Part shown: positions 29,327-38,387 of the stretch, in pieces
Numbering within the stretch: position 1 is the first letter of the stretch
Layout: every line of letters begins with the position of its first letter
Assembly: GCA_016703005.1 (NCBI GenBank)
Contig: JADJCX010000009.1
Span: forward strand, 62,001 to 126,000
Length of the DNA stretch: 64,000 nt
Direction of reading: 5' to 3'
From: Flavobacteriales bacterium
GTDB taxonomy: Bacteria; Bacteroidota; Bacteroidia; Flavobacteriales_F; PHOS-HE28
Position numbers and translations under genes: made by a program
Notes under the pieces: model-generated
What the model was told of the DNA's origin: nothing
What the model saw: the letters and a program-made list of their open reading frames with translations, nothing else
The model's database searches: none

Positions 29327-30282
29327 ATGAACCGTCACTACCGCCGAACCATCCTGCTTTCCTTATTGATCTGCTTGGTGGCCGCGCCTTCGTGGGCGCA
29401 GTATTTCCGGAGCAGCAGTTACTGGAAAACCCATCGGAACGAATGGGGATCGGTATGGGTGTGAGCAACTTCTTGGGTGAACTTGGCGGTCGCAACCAGA
29501 TCGGCAGCCCCTTCGTGTGGGATCTTGAGTTCAGCCAGACGAAACCTGCGCTGAGCATCGGTCATAAGTATTTCCTGCGCGAACGGATCAGCTGGAGCAA
29601 TTCGCTCACCTACGGGGTGCTCAGCGGTAACGACAACCTCACGACCGAGCCTTTCCGTCACAACCGCAACTTGCAGTTCCGCAGCGACGTGTTCGAGTTT
29701 TCCAGCGTTCTCCAGTACCACTTCTACAAAGAGCAGTTGGGGCACATCTATGATCTGCGCGGGGTGAAGGGCGTGAAGAGCAAGCGCATCGGCCTCTACA
29801 TCTTCGCCGGTATCGGTGGCTTCTCCTTCAACCCGAAGGCACAGGTGAACAACGGTTACGTTGCGCTGAAACCCTTGCGTACCGAAGGCCAAGGTTTGCC
29901 CGGCGGACCGGAGGAATACGATCTCTACGGCTTCTGTGTACCTATGGGCTTCGGTCTGCGGAAAGCGCTCAGCAAGCAGTGGAGCACGGGTCTCGAACTC
30001 CAGTACACCATGACCTTCACCGATTACATCGACGATGTGAGCGGGGTGTATTATGACAAGCAGGACATTCAAGCGAGCACCGGCGATCTGGCCGCTTATC
30101 TATCCGACCCAAGCTTGGGAGAGATCCCCGGTCAAACCGGCACCAACGCACAACGCGGCGATAGCAAGGACAACGACGCCTACCTTTTCCTGAAGGTGCA
30201 GTTCCACTACAAAGTTTACAAGTACCGCACGAGCAGCAAGAAGTACCGCACCCGCATCCGCCGTCAGAAGATCGTGTTCTAG
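29327..30282 (+). CDS. Outer-membrane beta-barrel protein (DUF6089-like), frameshifted
   Basis: From ATG 29327 a signal peptide (RRTILLSLLICLVAAPSWAQ) is followed by YFRSSSYWKTHRNEWG, and then the frame breaks. The next frame resumes with GIGMGVSNFLGELGGRNQIG. Adding one G to the G4 run at 29445-29448 joins them into a 318-residue protein with the Bacteroidota pattern YWKxxR...G.NFLGELGG found in DUF6089 outer-membrane proteins. The rest is strand-rich (IGLYIFAGIGGFSFNP, GFGLRKALSKQWSTGLELQY) and ends in basic residues (RIRRQKIVF). A clear terminator follows. Function unknown, possibly an outer-membrane channel or a component of surface machinery. Confidence 0.83.
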
Positions 30283-30303
30283 ACACGGTGGTCATCAACT
30301 TTC

Positions 30304-30333
30304 GAGAGGGTCCTGCGGGACCCTCTCCTTTTT
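30304..30333 (+). terminator. Rho-independent terminator after DUF6089-like gene
   Basis: A perfect 10-bp stem (GAGAGGGTCC / GGACCCTCTC) with a TGCG loop followed by CTTTTTAT, 22 bases after the stop. It terminates the outer-membrane protein transcript. Confidence 0.92.
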
Positions 30334-30421
30334 ATATCAATGCATGTGACATATAGTGGCCAGGTCAGTGCGACGGTTGACCCGTAAGCGGAGCCCAGAC
30401 CCCTGTGATGCTCTGACGCCT

Positions 30422-31420
30422 CTAACCTTCTATAGAAGCAAGCCCGTGCTTCGCATTCACGGTAACGGTTTCCAACGTCCACGGCACACGTTGCTTGAAC
30501 GGTGCCTTCCGTTCCGGACAATCCGCTAGCGAGCAGATGGCGCATGAGGACGGCAGGCAAGGATCCATATGGATGAAGAGTTCCACTTCGCGCCCAATAC
30601 GTTCGTTCACCAGATGCTCCATCGCACTGATCTCGTCGTGCGCCTTTTCCAGCGAGTAGTACCAAGGCAATGTCACATGGCAATCAATGTGCAATAGCGC
30701 CCCGTATTTGATCATGCGGAAATTGTGCAGATCCACCCACTGCGGATGCCGGTTGGCCTCCATCAGCGCGATAACGGACGACGCCAATCCCATGTCAGCC
30801 TCGTCCATGATACCGGCCACGGAGCGACGAAAGACCCGGAAACCAGTGAACATGATGTAGCACGCAAAGACGATAGCGAACAGCTGGTCGAGCCACAACA
30901 GGCCGGTGAAGTGGATCAGCACCAACCCGACGATCATGGCCACCGTGCTCCAGGCATCGCTCAAGAGGTGCGCACCGCTGGCCTCCATGGTGATGGAGTG
31001 GGCTTGTTTCCCACGACGCCTCAGTATGAGGCCCATGGCCAGATTAAGGCCACCGGCGACCGAAGCCAAGAGGATCCCGATATCGAGATCGTGCAACTCT
31101 TGATGCGACAAGAGTGCTTGAACTGCGCGCCAGATGATCACCAGCCCAGCAAGAACGACCAGCCCTCCCTCAATGCCCGCAGAAATGAACTCCACCTTGC
31201 CATGCCCGTAAGGGTGGTCACGATCCCGTGGCTTTGCGGCCAGCACCAAGCTGTATAGCGCGAACGAGCCCGCCACGACATTCACGATGCTTTCAAGGGC
31301 ATCGCTCAGGATCGTATTACTGTGCGTAAGCCGCCACGCAAGGAACTTTACGACCATGAGCACAACACCTGCCAAGAGCACCAAGGCTTGCAAACGGATG
31401 TTTCCTTTAAGCGCCGTCAT
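30422..31420 (-). CDS. Cation diffusion facilitator metal transporter with Cys-rich tail
   Basis: A 332-residue CDF exporter (zinc/iron type) with six predicted TM segments. The N-terminal domain shows ILSDALESIVN and the HPYGHGKVEFI loop; the second metal site is HLLSDAWS, with His and Asp as in FieF-type proteins. The first site shows Glu/Asn in the positions that are Asp in FieF, so metal preference may differ. The cytosolic C-terminus has an unusual Cys cluster (DPCLPSSCAICSLADC), which could bind metal. Its minus-strand start (31420) follows the terminator of the TPR lipoprotein gene; a TAATCTTG element lies about seven bases upstream. Confidence 0.93.
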   Translation of the reverse strand: MTALKGNIRLQALVLLAGVVLMVVKFLAWRLTHSNTILSDALESIVNVVAGSFALYSLVLAAKPRDRDHPYGHGKVEFISAGIEGGLVVLAGLVIIWRAVQALLSHQELHDLDIGILLASVAGGLNLAMGLILRRRGKQAHSITMEASGAHLLSDAWSTVAMIVGLVLIHFTGLLWLDQLFAIVFACYIMFTGFRVFRRSVAGIMDEADMGLASSVIALMEANRHPQWVDLHNFRMIKYGALLHIDCHVTLPWYYSLEKAHDEISAMEHLVNERIGREVELFIHMDPCLPSSCAICSLADCPERKAPFKQRVPWTLETVTVNAKHGLASIEG

Positions 31421-31464
31421 GTGCCAAGATTAAGTCGGCCGGATCAAGCGCTACATGAAAAGAG

Positions 31465-31490
31465 AAACCCCCGGTGTTGGCCGGGGGTTT
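31465..31490 (-). terminator. Terminator downstream of the TPR lipoprotein gene
   Basis: A 10-bp perfect stem (AAACCCCCGG / CCGGGGGTTT), six-base loop, and a T-rich CTCTTTTC tail on the minus strand, 22 bases after the stop at 31513. It separates the lipoprotein gene from the CDF gene. Confidence 0.88.
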
Positions 31491-31512
31491 CGTAAGTGCT
31501 CCTTCCGAAAGT

Positions 31513-33222
31513 TCAGATACCCAAGTTGTCCTTGAAGGCGCGGAACTCAAGATCCTTCTTCGCTTTAGCAGCGTAGTCAGGGTTCTTGGCCACGGCTTGG
31601 GCAAGGTGGTTGCGCACCATGTCGCCGTTGTTCTGGCGGGCACCGAGGATGGCCATGAGGTAGTGGCTGGTCGCGCTGTCCTTGTCAGGAGCGGCCTCGA
31701 GGATGCGTTGTGCACCTGCGGCGTCGCCACCGAGCACTTTGGCCAAAGCGGCGTTCATGCTGTTGGTGCTGCCGAAGTTGGTGCTGGCACTGCCGTAGTT
31801 GCCGTTCTGGATGTCTATGAGGCCCATGTTGTACTTCACATCAGGACCAGCAGCACCCGACTTCTTCAGCATTTCCATCGCCTTCTTGCGATCACCTTTT
31901 TGGCGAGCGATCACAGCGAGGTTATTCGTGCTGACCGGGTTGTCCGTGGTGCTGTTCGCCTTCTGGAAGCTGGCTTCCGCTTCGGCCATACGGTTCTGCA
32001 TGAAGTGTATGGTACCCACGTTGTTGGCACCGCGCCAGTCGCTGGGGTGAACGCGCTCGCACTCTTTGTAGATGCGCAGCTTCTCATTCATATCGCTGGT
32101 GAGGGTGGCGGCGTACAGCAGCTCCTCCACATTCAAGCTGTCCGGCATGGTACGGCTCATGGTCGTGAGCTCCTCATCGCTGTATCCCACCTTATCATAG
32201 TTCACTACGATCTCCGTACGGCGCAGCCCCGGCAGGATGTCCTCGGCGATCTCCTTGTAGGTAGCAGCCATATCCTTGATCTGGCTCTCGCGCTTCTGCA
32301 CATCGGGTTCCATCTGCATTACGCGCAGCACCAGGTCCTTGTCAGCGAAGTTGCTGGCCTCGGTGGCCTTCTTGAACCCTTCCCAGTCCTCGCCATTGGC
32401 ATTGAGAACGTACAGCGAATCGTTCTTGCCGGCAGCGATCTTGTTCGCATTGAGCGTTTGCTTCACCCAGGCTTTGCCCGAAGCAGCGCGATCATCCGCC
32501 AAGTTCGCGTTCATGTCCAGTTCACCCTCGGGGCTCGCCCATGCATCCATCACCGCGCTCTTGATCACGATACGCTCGTTCTTGGCGATGCTCTTGACCC
32601 AAGCGCTCATTGCCTTGATGTCCGCATCGCTCAGTTCGCCCGGACGCACATTGCTGGACGCTACCAGATAGTTCAACTGCGCGCTGGTGCTGTGGCTGGT
32701 GGTGCGTTGGAACGCATCCGCGCCGGTGATCACTTTATCATCGTTCACCATCAGGTACGGCGTGGTGATGACACCGTCGGCGATCTTCACGTCATCGAAG
32801 GCTTTTTCCTTCTTGCCTTGTTTGCCAAGGATGCGCACCTTCAATTCGCTCACCTCCATAGCGGGCTGATAGGCGATCTTGTTGCTGTACGTAAAGTCCT
32901 TGCCGGTCTCGTAGGGGATCACCGTGCAGTTGCTAGCGGCTTTCTCCCCTTGGAAGCAGACCATTTTGTAAGGCGTTTCGCCACCGGCGTACACCAAGGT
33001 CGGGGTTAGATCAACACTGGCCTTCTTGTAGAAATACTTGCCCGGGAAATTGCCCCGGAGGTTCAGGTCAACACTGTCGCCCTGTACGATCAGTGGATTC
33101 GGGTCCACCGTGTACTTCACGTTCTCGACGTACTTGTTCATTTTGCCGATACCACCGCAGCCGATCAACAGGATGGCGGTGAAGGCGGTAGCGACTGTGG
33201 CTTGCAGGTGCCGTTGTTCCAT
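31513..33222 (-). CDS. TPR lipoprotein with OmpA-like peptidoglycan-binding motif
   Basis: A 569-residue lipoprotein. The signal ends in a lipobox (FTAILLIGC, Cys22). An N-terminal beta-rich region is followed by a segment (IVIKSAVMDAWASPEGELDM, then ADDRAASGKAWV) that recalls OmpA-C peptidoglycan-binding motifs, a helical middle, and C-terminal TPR-like units (GANNVGTIHFMQNRMAEAEA, NLAVIARQKGDRKKAMEML, VKYNMGLIDIQNGNYGSA). In Bacteroidota such proteins sit at the outer membrane and bind peptidoglycan; a T9SS-associated role (like PorE-type OmpA proteins) is possible but not shown. A near-consensus TATACTTG lies at 33254-33261 on the minus strand. The upstream extension to 33309 is rejected because the lipoprotein signal fixes the start. 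Confidence 0.83.
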   Translation of the reverse strand: MEQRHLQATVATAFTAILLIGCGGIGKMNKYVENVKYTVDPNPLIVQGDSVDLNLRGNFPGKYFYKKASVDLTPTLVYAGGETPYKMVCFQGEKAASNCTVIPYETGKDFTYSNKIAYQPAMEVSELKVRILGKQGKKEKAFDDVKIADGVITTPYLMVNDDKVITGADAFQRTTSHSTSAQLNYLVASSNVRPGELSDADIKAMSAWVKSIAKNERIVIKSAVMDAWASPEGELDMNANLADDRAASGKAWVKQTLNANKIAAGKNDSLYVLNANGEDWEGFKKATEASNFADKDLVLRVMQMEPDVQKRESQIKDMAATYKEIAEDILPGLRRTEIVVNYDKVGYSDEELTTMSRTMPDSLNVEELLYAATLTSDMNEKLRIYKECERVHPSDWRGANNVGTIHFMQNRMAEAEASFQKANSTTDNPVSTNNLAVIARQKGDRKKAMEMLKKSGAAGPDVKYNMGLIDIQNGNYGSASTNFGSTNSMNAALAKVLGGDAAGAQRILEAAPDKDSATSHYLMAILGARQNNGDMVRNHLAQAVAKNPDYAAKAKKDLEFRAFKDNLGI

Positions 33223-33253
33223 TGTGAGTGGGAAAAGTGCTTGAATTCGGCTG

Positions 33254-33261
33254 CAAGTATA
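33254..33261 (-). promoter_or_regulatory. Putative -7 element (TATACTTG) for the TPR lipoprotein gene
   Basis: One change from TAnnTTTG, 31 bases before the ATG at 33222. Confidence 0.4.
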
Positions 33262-33323
33262 ACCGCGTGCCCTCCGGCATCCCGCCATTTCCGACGAACA
33301 CTTGTCCACACCCCATGGGGAAT

Positions 33324-33953
33324 TCAGGGTTCGAGCACCACGTGACGCTCCATTCCACTACTGTCCATGGCCTCCAGCACATGCTGGAACGCGGCGGCAT
33401 CACGTAACAGGTCGGTTTTCGACAAGTCGACGATCAGCACGCGGGGCCCGTTGAGTTTTTGCAGGTGGTCCAGGTACCGGTGCTGCAAGCGGGCCAGATA
33501 GTCAGGGGGGATCCTCTGTTCGTAGCTGCGACCACGCTGTTGGATGCGCTGTTGCACACGGTCCATGGGCAGGTGCAGGTACACGATGAGTTCCGGCTGC
33601 GGCAGATCAGCGTACATGATATTGTACAAGTCCCGGAACAGCGCATACTCATCGGCGGGTAACGTAACGCTCGCGAACACCAATGACTTGCCTATGCTAT
33701 AATCCGCGACGGTTACCGGGGTAAAGAGCTCACGCTCCGTAACGCGTTTCAGCTGGTGATAACGCTGGGCCAAAAATCCCAGCTCCACAGCGAACGCATA
33801 GCGCTCCGGGTCATCGTAGAACCTTGGCAGAAAGGGGTTGTCATCGAATTCCTCCAATACCAGCCGTCCGTTGTACAACTCGCACAAGCGCTTCGCAAGC
33901 GTGGTCTTGCCGGCGCCGATGAGCCCTTCAATGGCTATGTAGCTGTGCAGCAT
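33324..33953 (-). CDS. Deoxynucleoside kinase
   Basis: A 209-residue P-loop kinase of the deoxynucleoside/deoxyguanosine kinase family, phosphorylating deoxynucleosides in nucleotide salvage. Walker A is IEGLIGAGKTT near residues 8-18. LEEFDDNPFLPRFYDD is the substrate region (Glu of the EE/DRS logic), and HLPMDRVQQRIQQRGRSYEQ is the lid with Arg residues typical of dNKs; the DRS-type motif is replaced by VADYSIGKS. ATG 33953 gives MLHSYIAIEG; a slightly longer start at 33971 adds MRRAPR. The gene is between a lipoprotein gene and a broken membrane protein and probably has its own promoter. Confidence 0.9.
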   Translation of the reverse strand: MLHSYIAIEGLIGAGKTTLAKRLCELYNGRLVLEEFDDNPFLPRFYDDPERYAFAVELGFLAQRYHQLKRVTERELFTPVTVADYSIGKSLVFASVTLPADEYALFRDLYNIMYADLPQPELIVYLHLPMDRVQQRIQQRGRSYEQRIPPDYLARLQHRYLDHLQKLNGPRVLIVDLSKTDLLRDAAAFQHVLEAMDSSGMERHVVLEP

Positions 33954-34001
33954 CCGGGGAGCCCGACGCATCGGGGCTGCAATGCTAACTGCGGCGACCG
34001 T

Positions 34002-34802
34002 TCAGGACGAAGTGAAGAACCGGAAGTGGAAGATCCCGAAGAGCAACCACATGGCGCTGTTCACCAGCAATATGGTGAGCACAGGCCCCAACAGCGCCCG
34101 CACGATTCCCGACACACCCCGCGTGCGGAAGAAGCCCATGTACGTGAAAGTGAAGTAGCCGATCCACAACACGAAAGTAGATGCCGATCCAGGTGAACCA
34201 GAGGTCGCCATACCAACGCAGCAATGGCGTGAACGCGCAGAACAAGAGCAGCGATGCACCGCGTAGTAGCCCGTTGAGCATAAGATGCTCAGCGTAGTTG
34301 TACCCGTGCCGTTCGTACAACCAGTAACTCAACAGGGCATTCACCGGAATGCTGCAGAAGAGGATGAGGTTGAACCACTGGTTCATGAACCCGATGAACT
34401 GCCACTGATAGGCATCGATGGTCGCCGGTGCTTCTGCCGCCAAGCGTTCCACCGCGCGCAGGCCCAGTAATTCAAGGCGCGGCTCAAGCCTGCGGTCACC
34501 AAGACGAAGCTCAATGGATTGCTGTAGCGCTTGCGCCTGCCTTCCACCATATGGCGGCATACGCGCGCCGGATGCCTGTATAACTCGCGCAACAAATGCG
34601 GCAGACCTTCCTCGGTGTTGGTGAATTTCAACCAGACCTCGCGCATCAAACCTCCGATGGTAAGCCGTTGTGTGGATGCGACTTGTCCGCAGTAGGAGCA
34701 GAAGCGCCCGTTCAACGGTTCGTCACAATTCAGGCAATGGGGAGGCACGAGGTCATGGGGATCGCCAAGGTGCGGTTTCCGGTTCAACCTCCGAAATCCC
34801 AT
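34002..34802 (-). CDS. DUF3667 membrane protein, two frameshifts
   Basis: The N-terminus (HCLNCDEPLNGRFCSYCGQ) is the zinc-ribbon of DUF3667 proteins, followed by RLTIGGLMREVWLKFTNTEEG and YRHPARVCRHMVEGRRKRYS, also typical. The middle (LRAVERLAAEAPATIDAYQW, FNLILFCSIPVNALLSYWLY) and the end (FVLWIGYFTFTYMGFFRTRG, ILLVNSAMWLLFGIF) are membrane segments in two further frames. One missing base near 34461-34462 and one extra base in the AAA at 34174-34176 explain the breaks; the corrected gene is 266 residues, normal for the family. Function of DUF3667 is unknown. Confidence 0.8.
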
Positions 34803-34849
34803 ACGTATTCCATATTTCCAACAATATGTAGCGCCTCTGACAGCTGAGG

Positions 34850-34958
34850 AAACCGCTGAGTCATCATTTTGTTCACTCTTTTTTGGATATTTATTGAACA
34901 TTATTCATGATTTGTGTTCATGTTTGTCGCCGTAATCCATAAACACAACCTAACAAAC
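34850..34958. promoter_or_regulatory. AT-rich divergent promoter region with TGAACA/TGTTCA inverted repeats
   Basis: A locally AT-rich gap between the DUF3667 and DUF4397 genes. TGAACA (34895-34900) and TGTTCA (34915-34920) form an inverted repeat with a 14-base spacer; another half-site GTTCA lies at 34871-34875. The symmetry resembles an operator, but no regulator is identified. Confidence 0.4.
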
Positions 34959-37379
34959 ATGCAACCACTTTTATCCACTACCCATCTCTAGGGACGTCTG
35001 CCTTGGGGAAGTTTCGCTCATTGCGACGGCGGCCCCCAAGCCCGCGTGCAAGTGATCCACAATTCTGCCGACCTGGCCGCAACCCAGGTCGACGTGTGGC
35101 TCGACAACACCCTATTGCTGGACAATTTCGCTTTACGCACTGCTTCGCCCTTCATCGACGCACCCGCAGGGGTGCGTTCAACGTCGGTATCGCGCTGCCG
35201 AACAGCACGATGGCGAGCGATGCGATCTTCAACCAGACGTTCATACTTGACCCCAACGAGACCTATCTAGTCGTTGCGAGCGGGATCGTGAGTGGCTCGG
35301 GCTATGCCCCAGCAACGCCATTCACCTTGGAGGTGTTCGCGCAAGGCCGCGAATCAGCTGTGGGCGGTGCTTTAACCACTGACGTGCTCGTTATGCACGG
35401 TGCCACCGATGCCCCCACAGTAGATGTCTACGAAAGCGCCGTGACCAGTTCGACCGTGGTGGATGACCTCTCCTACCCAGCCTTCGCTGGATACCTCGAA
35501 CTGCCCAACTTGGACTTCACCCTGCAAGTGCGCACGGGGGACAACTCCACCATCGTTGCAGCCTATGCGGCCCCGCTTTCATCACTCGGCCTGGGTGGTG
35601 CTGCAATAACAGTGCTCGCTAGCGGATTCCTCAACCCTGCTGTGAAACAGCAACGGCCAGCTTTCGGACTTTGGGTGGCTTTGGCGGCGGTGCATTGGTG
35701 GAACTGCCCAGTGCCAGCATTCCAACAGCCCGCGCCAGGTAATCACAACTGCGCCGATCTGGGTGCCAGCGTGGTGGACATTTGGCTGAACAATACGCTG
35801 CTCATCGACAACTTCAACTTCCGCACGGCCTCGCCTTTCGTGGACCTGCAAGCTGGTGTTGACCTTACCGTTGGTGTTGCCCCGCCTACCAGCACCCAAG
35901 CGAGCGATGCGCTGGTGCAAGTGAACTACAACCTCACCGAAGGCTCCACTTATGTGCTGGTGGCCAGCGGCACTCTTGGTGGTCCTGGCTACGCGCCAGC
36001 AACACCATTCAGCATCGAAGTGTTCGACCAAGGGGTGGAAGCCGAACGGCGGCGCCATGATGACGGATGTACTGGTGTTGCACGGTGCCACCGATGCCCC
36101 AACAGTTGATGTGTATGAGAGCGGCGCGGTAAACGCGACCATTGTGGACAACATCTCCTACCCCGCTTTCGCTGGTTATTTGGAACTTCCCACGGCCAAC
36201 TATTCGCTTCAAGTGCGCACGGCCGACAATTCAACGATCGTGGCTGCATACAGCGCTCCTCTTGCCGCGCTCAATCTTGGCGGCACCGCATTGACGGTAC
36301 TGGCGAGCGGATTCCTGAACCCTGCGGTGAACAGCAACGGCCCTGCCTTCGGCCTTTGGGTAGCGTTGCCCAGTGGTGGTGCATTGGTGGAGCTGCCAAG
36401 CGCCAGCATACCGACGGCCCGGTTGCAAGTGATCCACAATAGCTCCGATCTGGCTGCGAGCACGGTTGATGTCTGGGTGAACAATGCACTCCTGCTCGAT
36501 GACTTCGACTTCCGCACCGCATCGCCCTTTGTGGACGCACAGGCCGGCGTGGACCTCACCGTGGGCATCGCGTTGCCGAACAGCACGCAGGCGAGCGACG
36601 CCATCTATCAGCAGAACTTCAACTTGGCCGATGGGGAGACATACATCGTTGTCGCCAACGGTATCGTGAGCGCAGCCGGTTACAACCCCATTCAGCCCTT
36701 CAACCTGTATGCGTTCGGTGGCGCGCGCGAAACAGCTACCAGCGGGGCAGCCAATACCGACCTGCTCGTATTCCACGGAGCAACGGATGCACCGGTGGTG
36801 GATGTGGCAGAGACCGCCTTGTTGGGCGGCGCTACGATCGTTGACGACCTGGCATACGGTGAATTCGATGGCTATTTGGAAGTGCCTACGGCTGATTACT
36901 CGCTGCAGGTGCAGGATGCACAAGGCAATGAACTGGTGAACTACCTGGCACCGTTGAGCTTGCTCAGCTTGGACGGTGCGGCGTTGACCGTACTGGCAAG
37001 CGGCTTCCTGTCGCCGGCACAGAACAGCAACGGCCCGGCCTTCGGACTGTGGGTGGCGTTGGCCGCAGGTGGTGCACTGGTGGAGTTGCCGCTGATCACG
37101 GGTGTGTCGGAGGCCGATGCCTTTGCGGGCAGCGCTCTCTGGCCTACCCCGGTGAGCGATGTGCTCAATGTGGATGTCGCAGTGAAGAATGCCCAAAACG
37201 TGCAACTGCGCGTGGTGGATGTGACCGGTCGCGTTGTGATGACAGTGGGGAACAACGCTTTCGAGAACGGCACCACGCGCCTGCAGGTCCCCGTCCAGCA
37301 ATTGGCTCCTGCACAATATGCCTTGCAGTTGATCGCCAACAACGGCGTGAAGAGCATGCCGTTCCATGTCGTACGCTGA
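34959..37379 (+). CDS. Surface protein with three tandem DUF4397-type repeats and T9SS domain, broken reading frame
   Basis: The protein contains three copies of a ~230-residue unit (starting near 35037, 35735 and 36418), each with two DUF4397-like halves: VQVIHNSADLAATQVDVWL with RTASPF, then TDVLVMHGATDAPTVDVYE with FAGYLELP and LTVLASGFL. The last 80 residues (SALWPTPVSDVLNVDV, LRVVDVTGRVVM, LAPAQYALQLIANNG, MPFHVVR) are a T9SS type-A sorting domain. The frame is broken: G lost at 35169-35172; three single-base losses between about 35690 and 35750 that cancel out and leave a garbled stretch (VHWWNCPVPAF...); one extra base near 36050. The signal peptide is not readable: ATG 34959 (MQPLLSTTHL) is followed by TAG 34989. 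The 3' half (35952 onward) is clean. Probably a repetitive surface adhesin-like protein; ligand unknown. Confidence 0.8.
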
Positions 37380-37403
37380 TCGCGACGACGTTAACAAAGA
37401 AAG

Positions 37404-37429
37404 GGGGGCCGAGGGATCGGCCCCCTTTT
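37404..37429 (+). terminator. Rho-independent terminator after the DUF4397 gene
   Basis: 9-bp stem GGGGGCCGA / TCGGCCCCC, GGGA loop, then TTTT. It lies inside the apparent 5' extension of the next open frame and therefore argues for a later start of the MerR-type gene. Confidence 0.85.
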
Positions 37430-37479
37430 CCGGGTTTTTCTCCGAGGCCGGTAACGGGCAAGAAGCCACATTTGCGGCC

Positions 37480-38382
37480 GTGCCCACCAGTCCCTTTGCC
37501 ACCCGCTTCAGCATCAGCGATCTGGAGAATCTCTCCGGCGTAAAGGCGCACACCATCAGGGTGTGGGAGCGGCGCTACGGACTGATACGCCCTGCGCGCA
37601 CCGGCACCAACATCCGCCATTACAATGTGGAGGACCTGCGCGACTTGCTCAACATCGCGTACCTCAACACACACGGCGTGAAGATCTCGAAGATCGCCGC
37701 CATGACCAACGAAGTGCGCGAGATCAGCGTGCGCGAGATCGGCAGCAAAGCACCGGGACCTTCGGCATTGATCAACGAACTGGTGATGAGCATGTTGCAC
37801 TTCGACGAGGTGCGGTTCGAGGGGAGGTGCAACACGTTCGCGCAGCAACATGGCTTCCGCGCGCTGGCCGAACAAGTGTTCCTGCCGTTGATGATGCAAG
37901 TAGGGCTGCTGTGGCAATCGAAGAACATACGCCCGGCACACGAACACTTCGTGAGCAATCTGGTCAGGCGGCGCATTGAAGCCGAAACGCACGCGCAACC
38001 GGTGGCCTCTTTGTGCCATACCACCTACGTGCTGTATTTGCGCGAAATGGAAGTGCACGAACTGGGCATCCTCTACGCCAACTTCCTGCTGCGTTCAGCG
38101 GGCAAAGCGGCGATCTATTTGGGGCAGAGCGTACCCGTGAGCGACCTCGCACAATTGGTGGCTTCCACCAGTGGACCGTTGGTGATGGTGACCGTGCTCA
38201 CCACGAATTACGATGGTGGCACCGCACCCTTCCTGAAAGAGCTTCACCGCGTAACAACACACCAGCGGGTAACACACTGGATCACCGGACCGCAAGCGCA
38301 GCTGCGGAGCGAGGATGTAGTGCCTGATGGCATCCGCCTCTTCCGTCACTTCAACGAGATGGTGCCGCTGCTGTTGGGCTGA
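37480..38382 (+). CDS. MerR-family regulator with B12-binding domain (LitR/CarH-like)
   Basis: About 300 residues from GTG 37480. The N-terminal MerR helix-turn-helix is FSISDLENLSGVKAHTIRVW followed by ERRYGLIRPARTGTNIRHY. The C-terminal part has the cobalamin-domain signs of CarH-type light regulators: the helical bundle WQSKNIRPAHEHF (Trp, nine residues, Glu-His), and the B12 loop EVHELG, where Glu replaces the Asp of DxHxxG but the axial His is kept, then IYLGQSVPVSDLAQLV and VTVLTTN. In Bacteroidota such proteins often repress carotenoid genes in the dark; no crt genes are in the window. The ORF can be read from ATG 37366, but a terminator lies in that stretch, so GTG 37480 is preferred. 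Confidence 0.82.
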   Translation: MPTSPFATRFSISDLENLSGVKAHTIRVWERRYGLIRPARTGTNIRHYNVEDLRDLLNIAYLNTHGVKISKIAAMTNEVREISVREIGSKAPGPSALINELVMSMLHFDEVRFEGRCNTFAQQHGFRALAEQVFLPLMMQVGLLWQSKNIRPAHEHFVSNLVRRRIEAETHAQPVASLCHTTYVLYLREMEVHELGILYANFLLRSAGKAAIYLGQSVPVSDLAQLVASTSGPLVMVTVLTTNYDGGTAPFLKELHRVTTHQRVTHWITGPQAQLRSEDVVPDGIRLFRHFNEMVPLLLG

Positions 38383-38387
38383 AGCGA

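Noticed and set aside
29305..29444. Start of the DUF6089-like protein at 29305
   Set aside because: That frame gives MNATGPLDEPSLPPN..., without a signal peptide, and it begins inside the -7 promoter element; the other frame from 29327 has a clear signal peptide.
37366..37479. Upstream 38 codons of the MerR-type frame
   Set aside because: Contain a complete terminator hairpin and overlap the preceding gene's end; no conservation expected.
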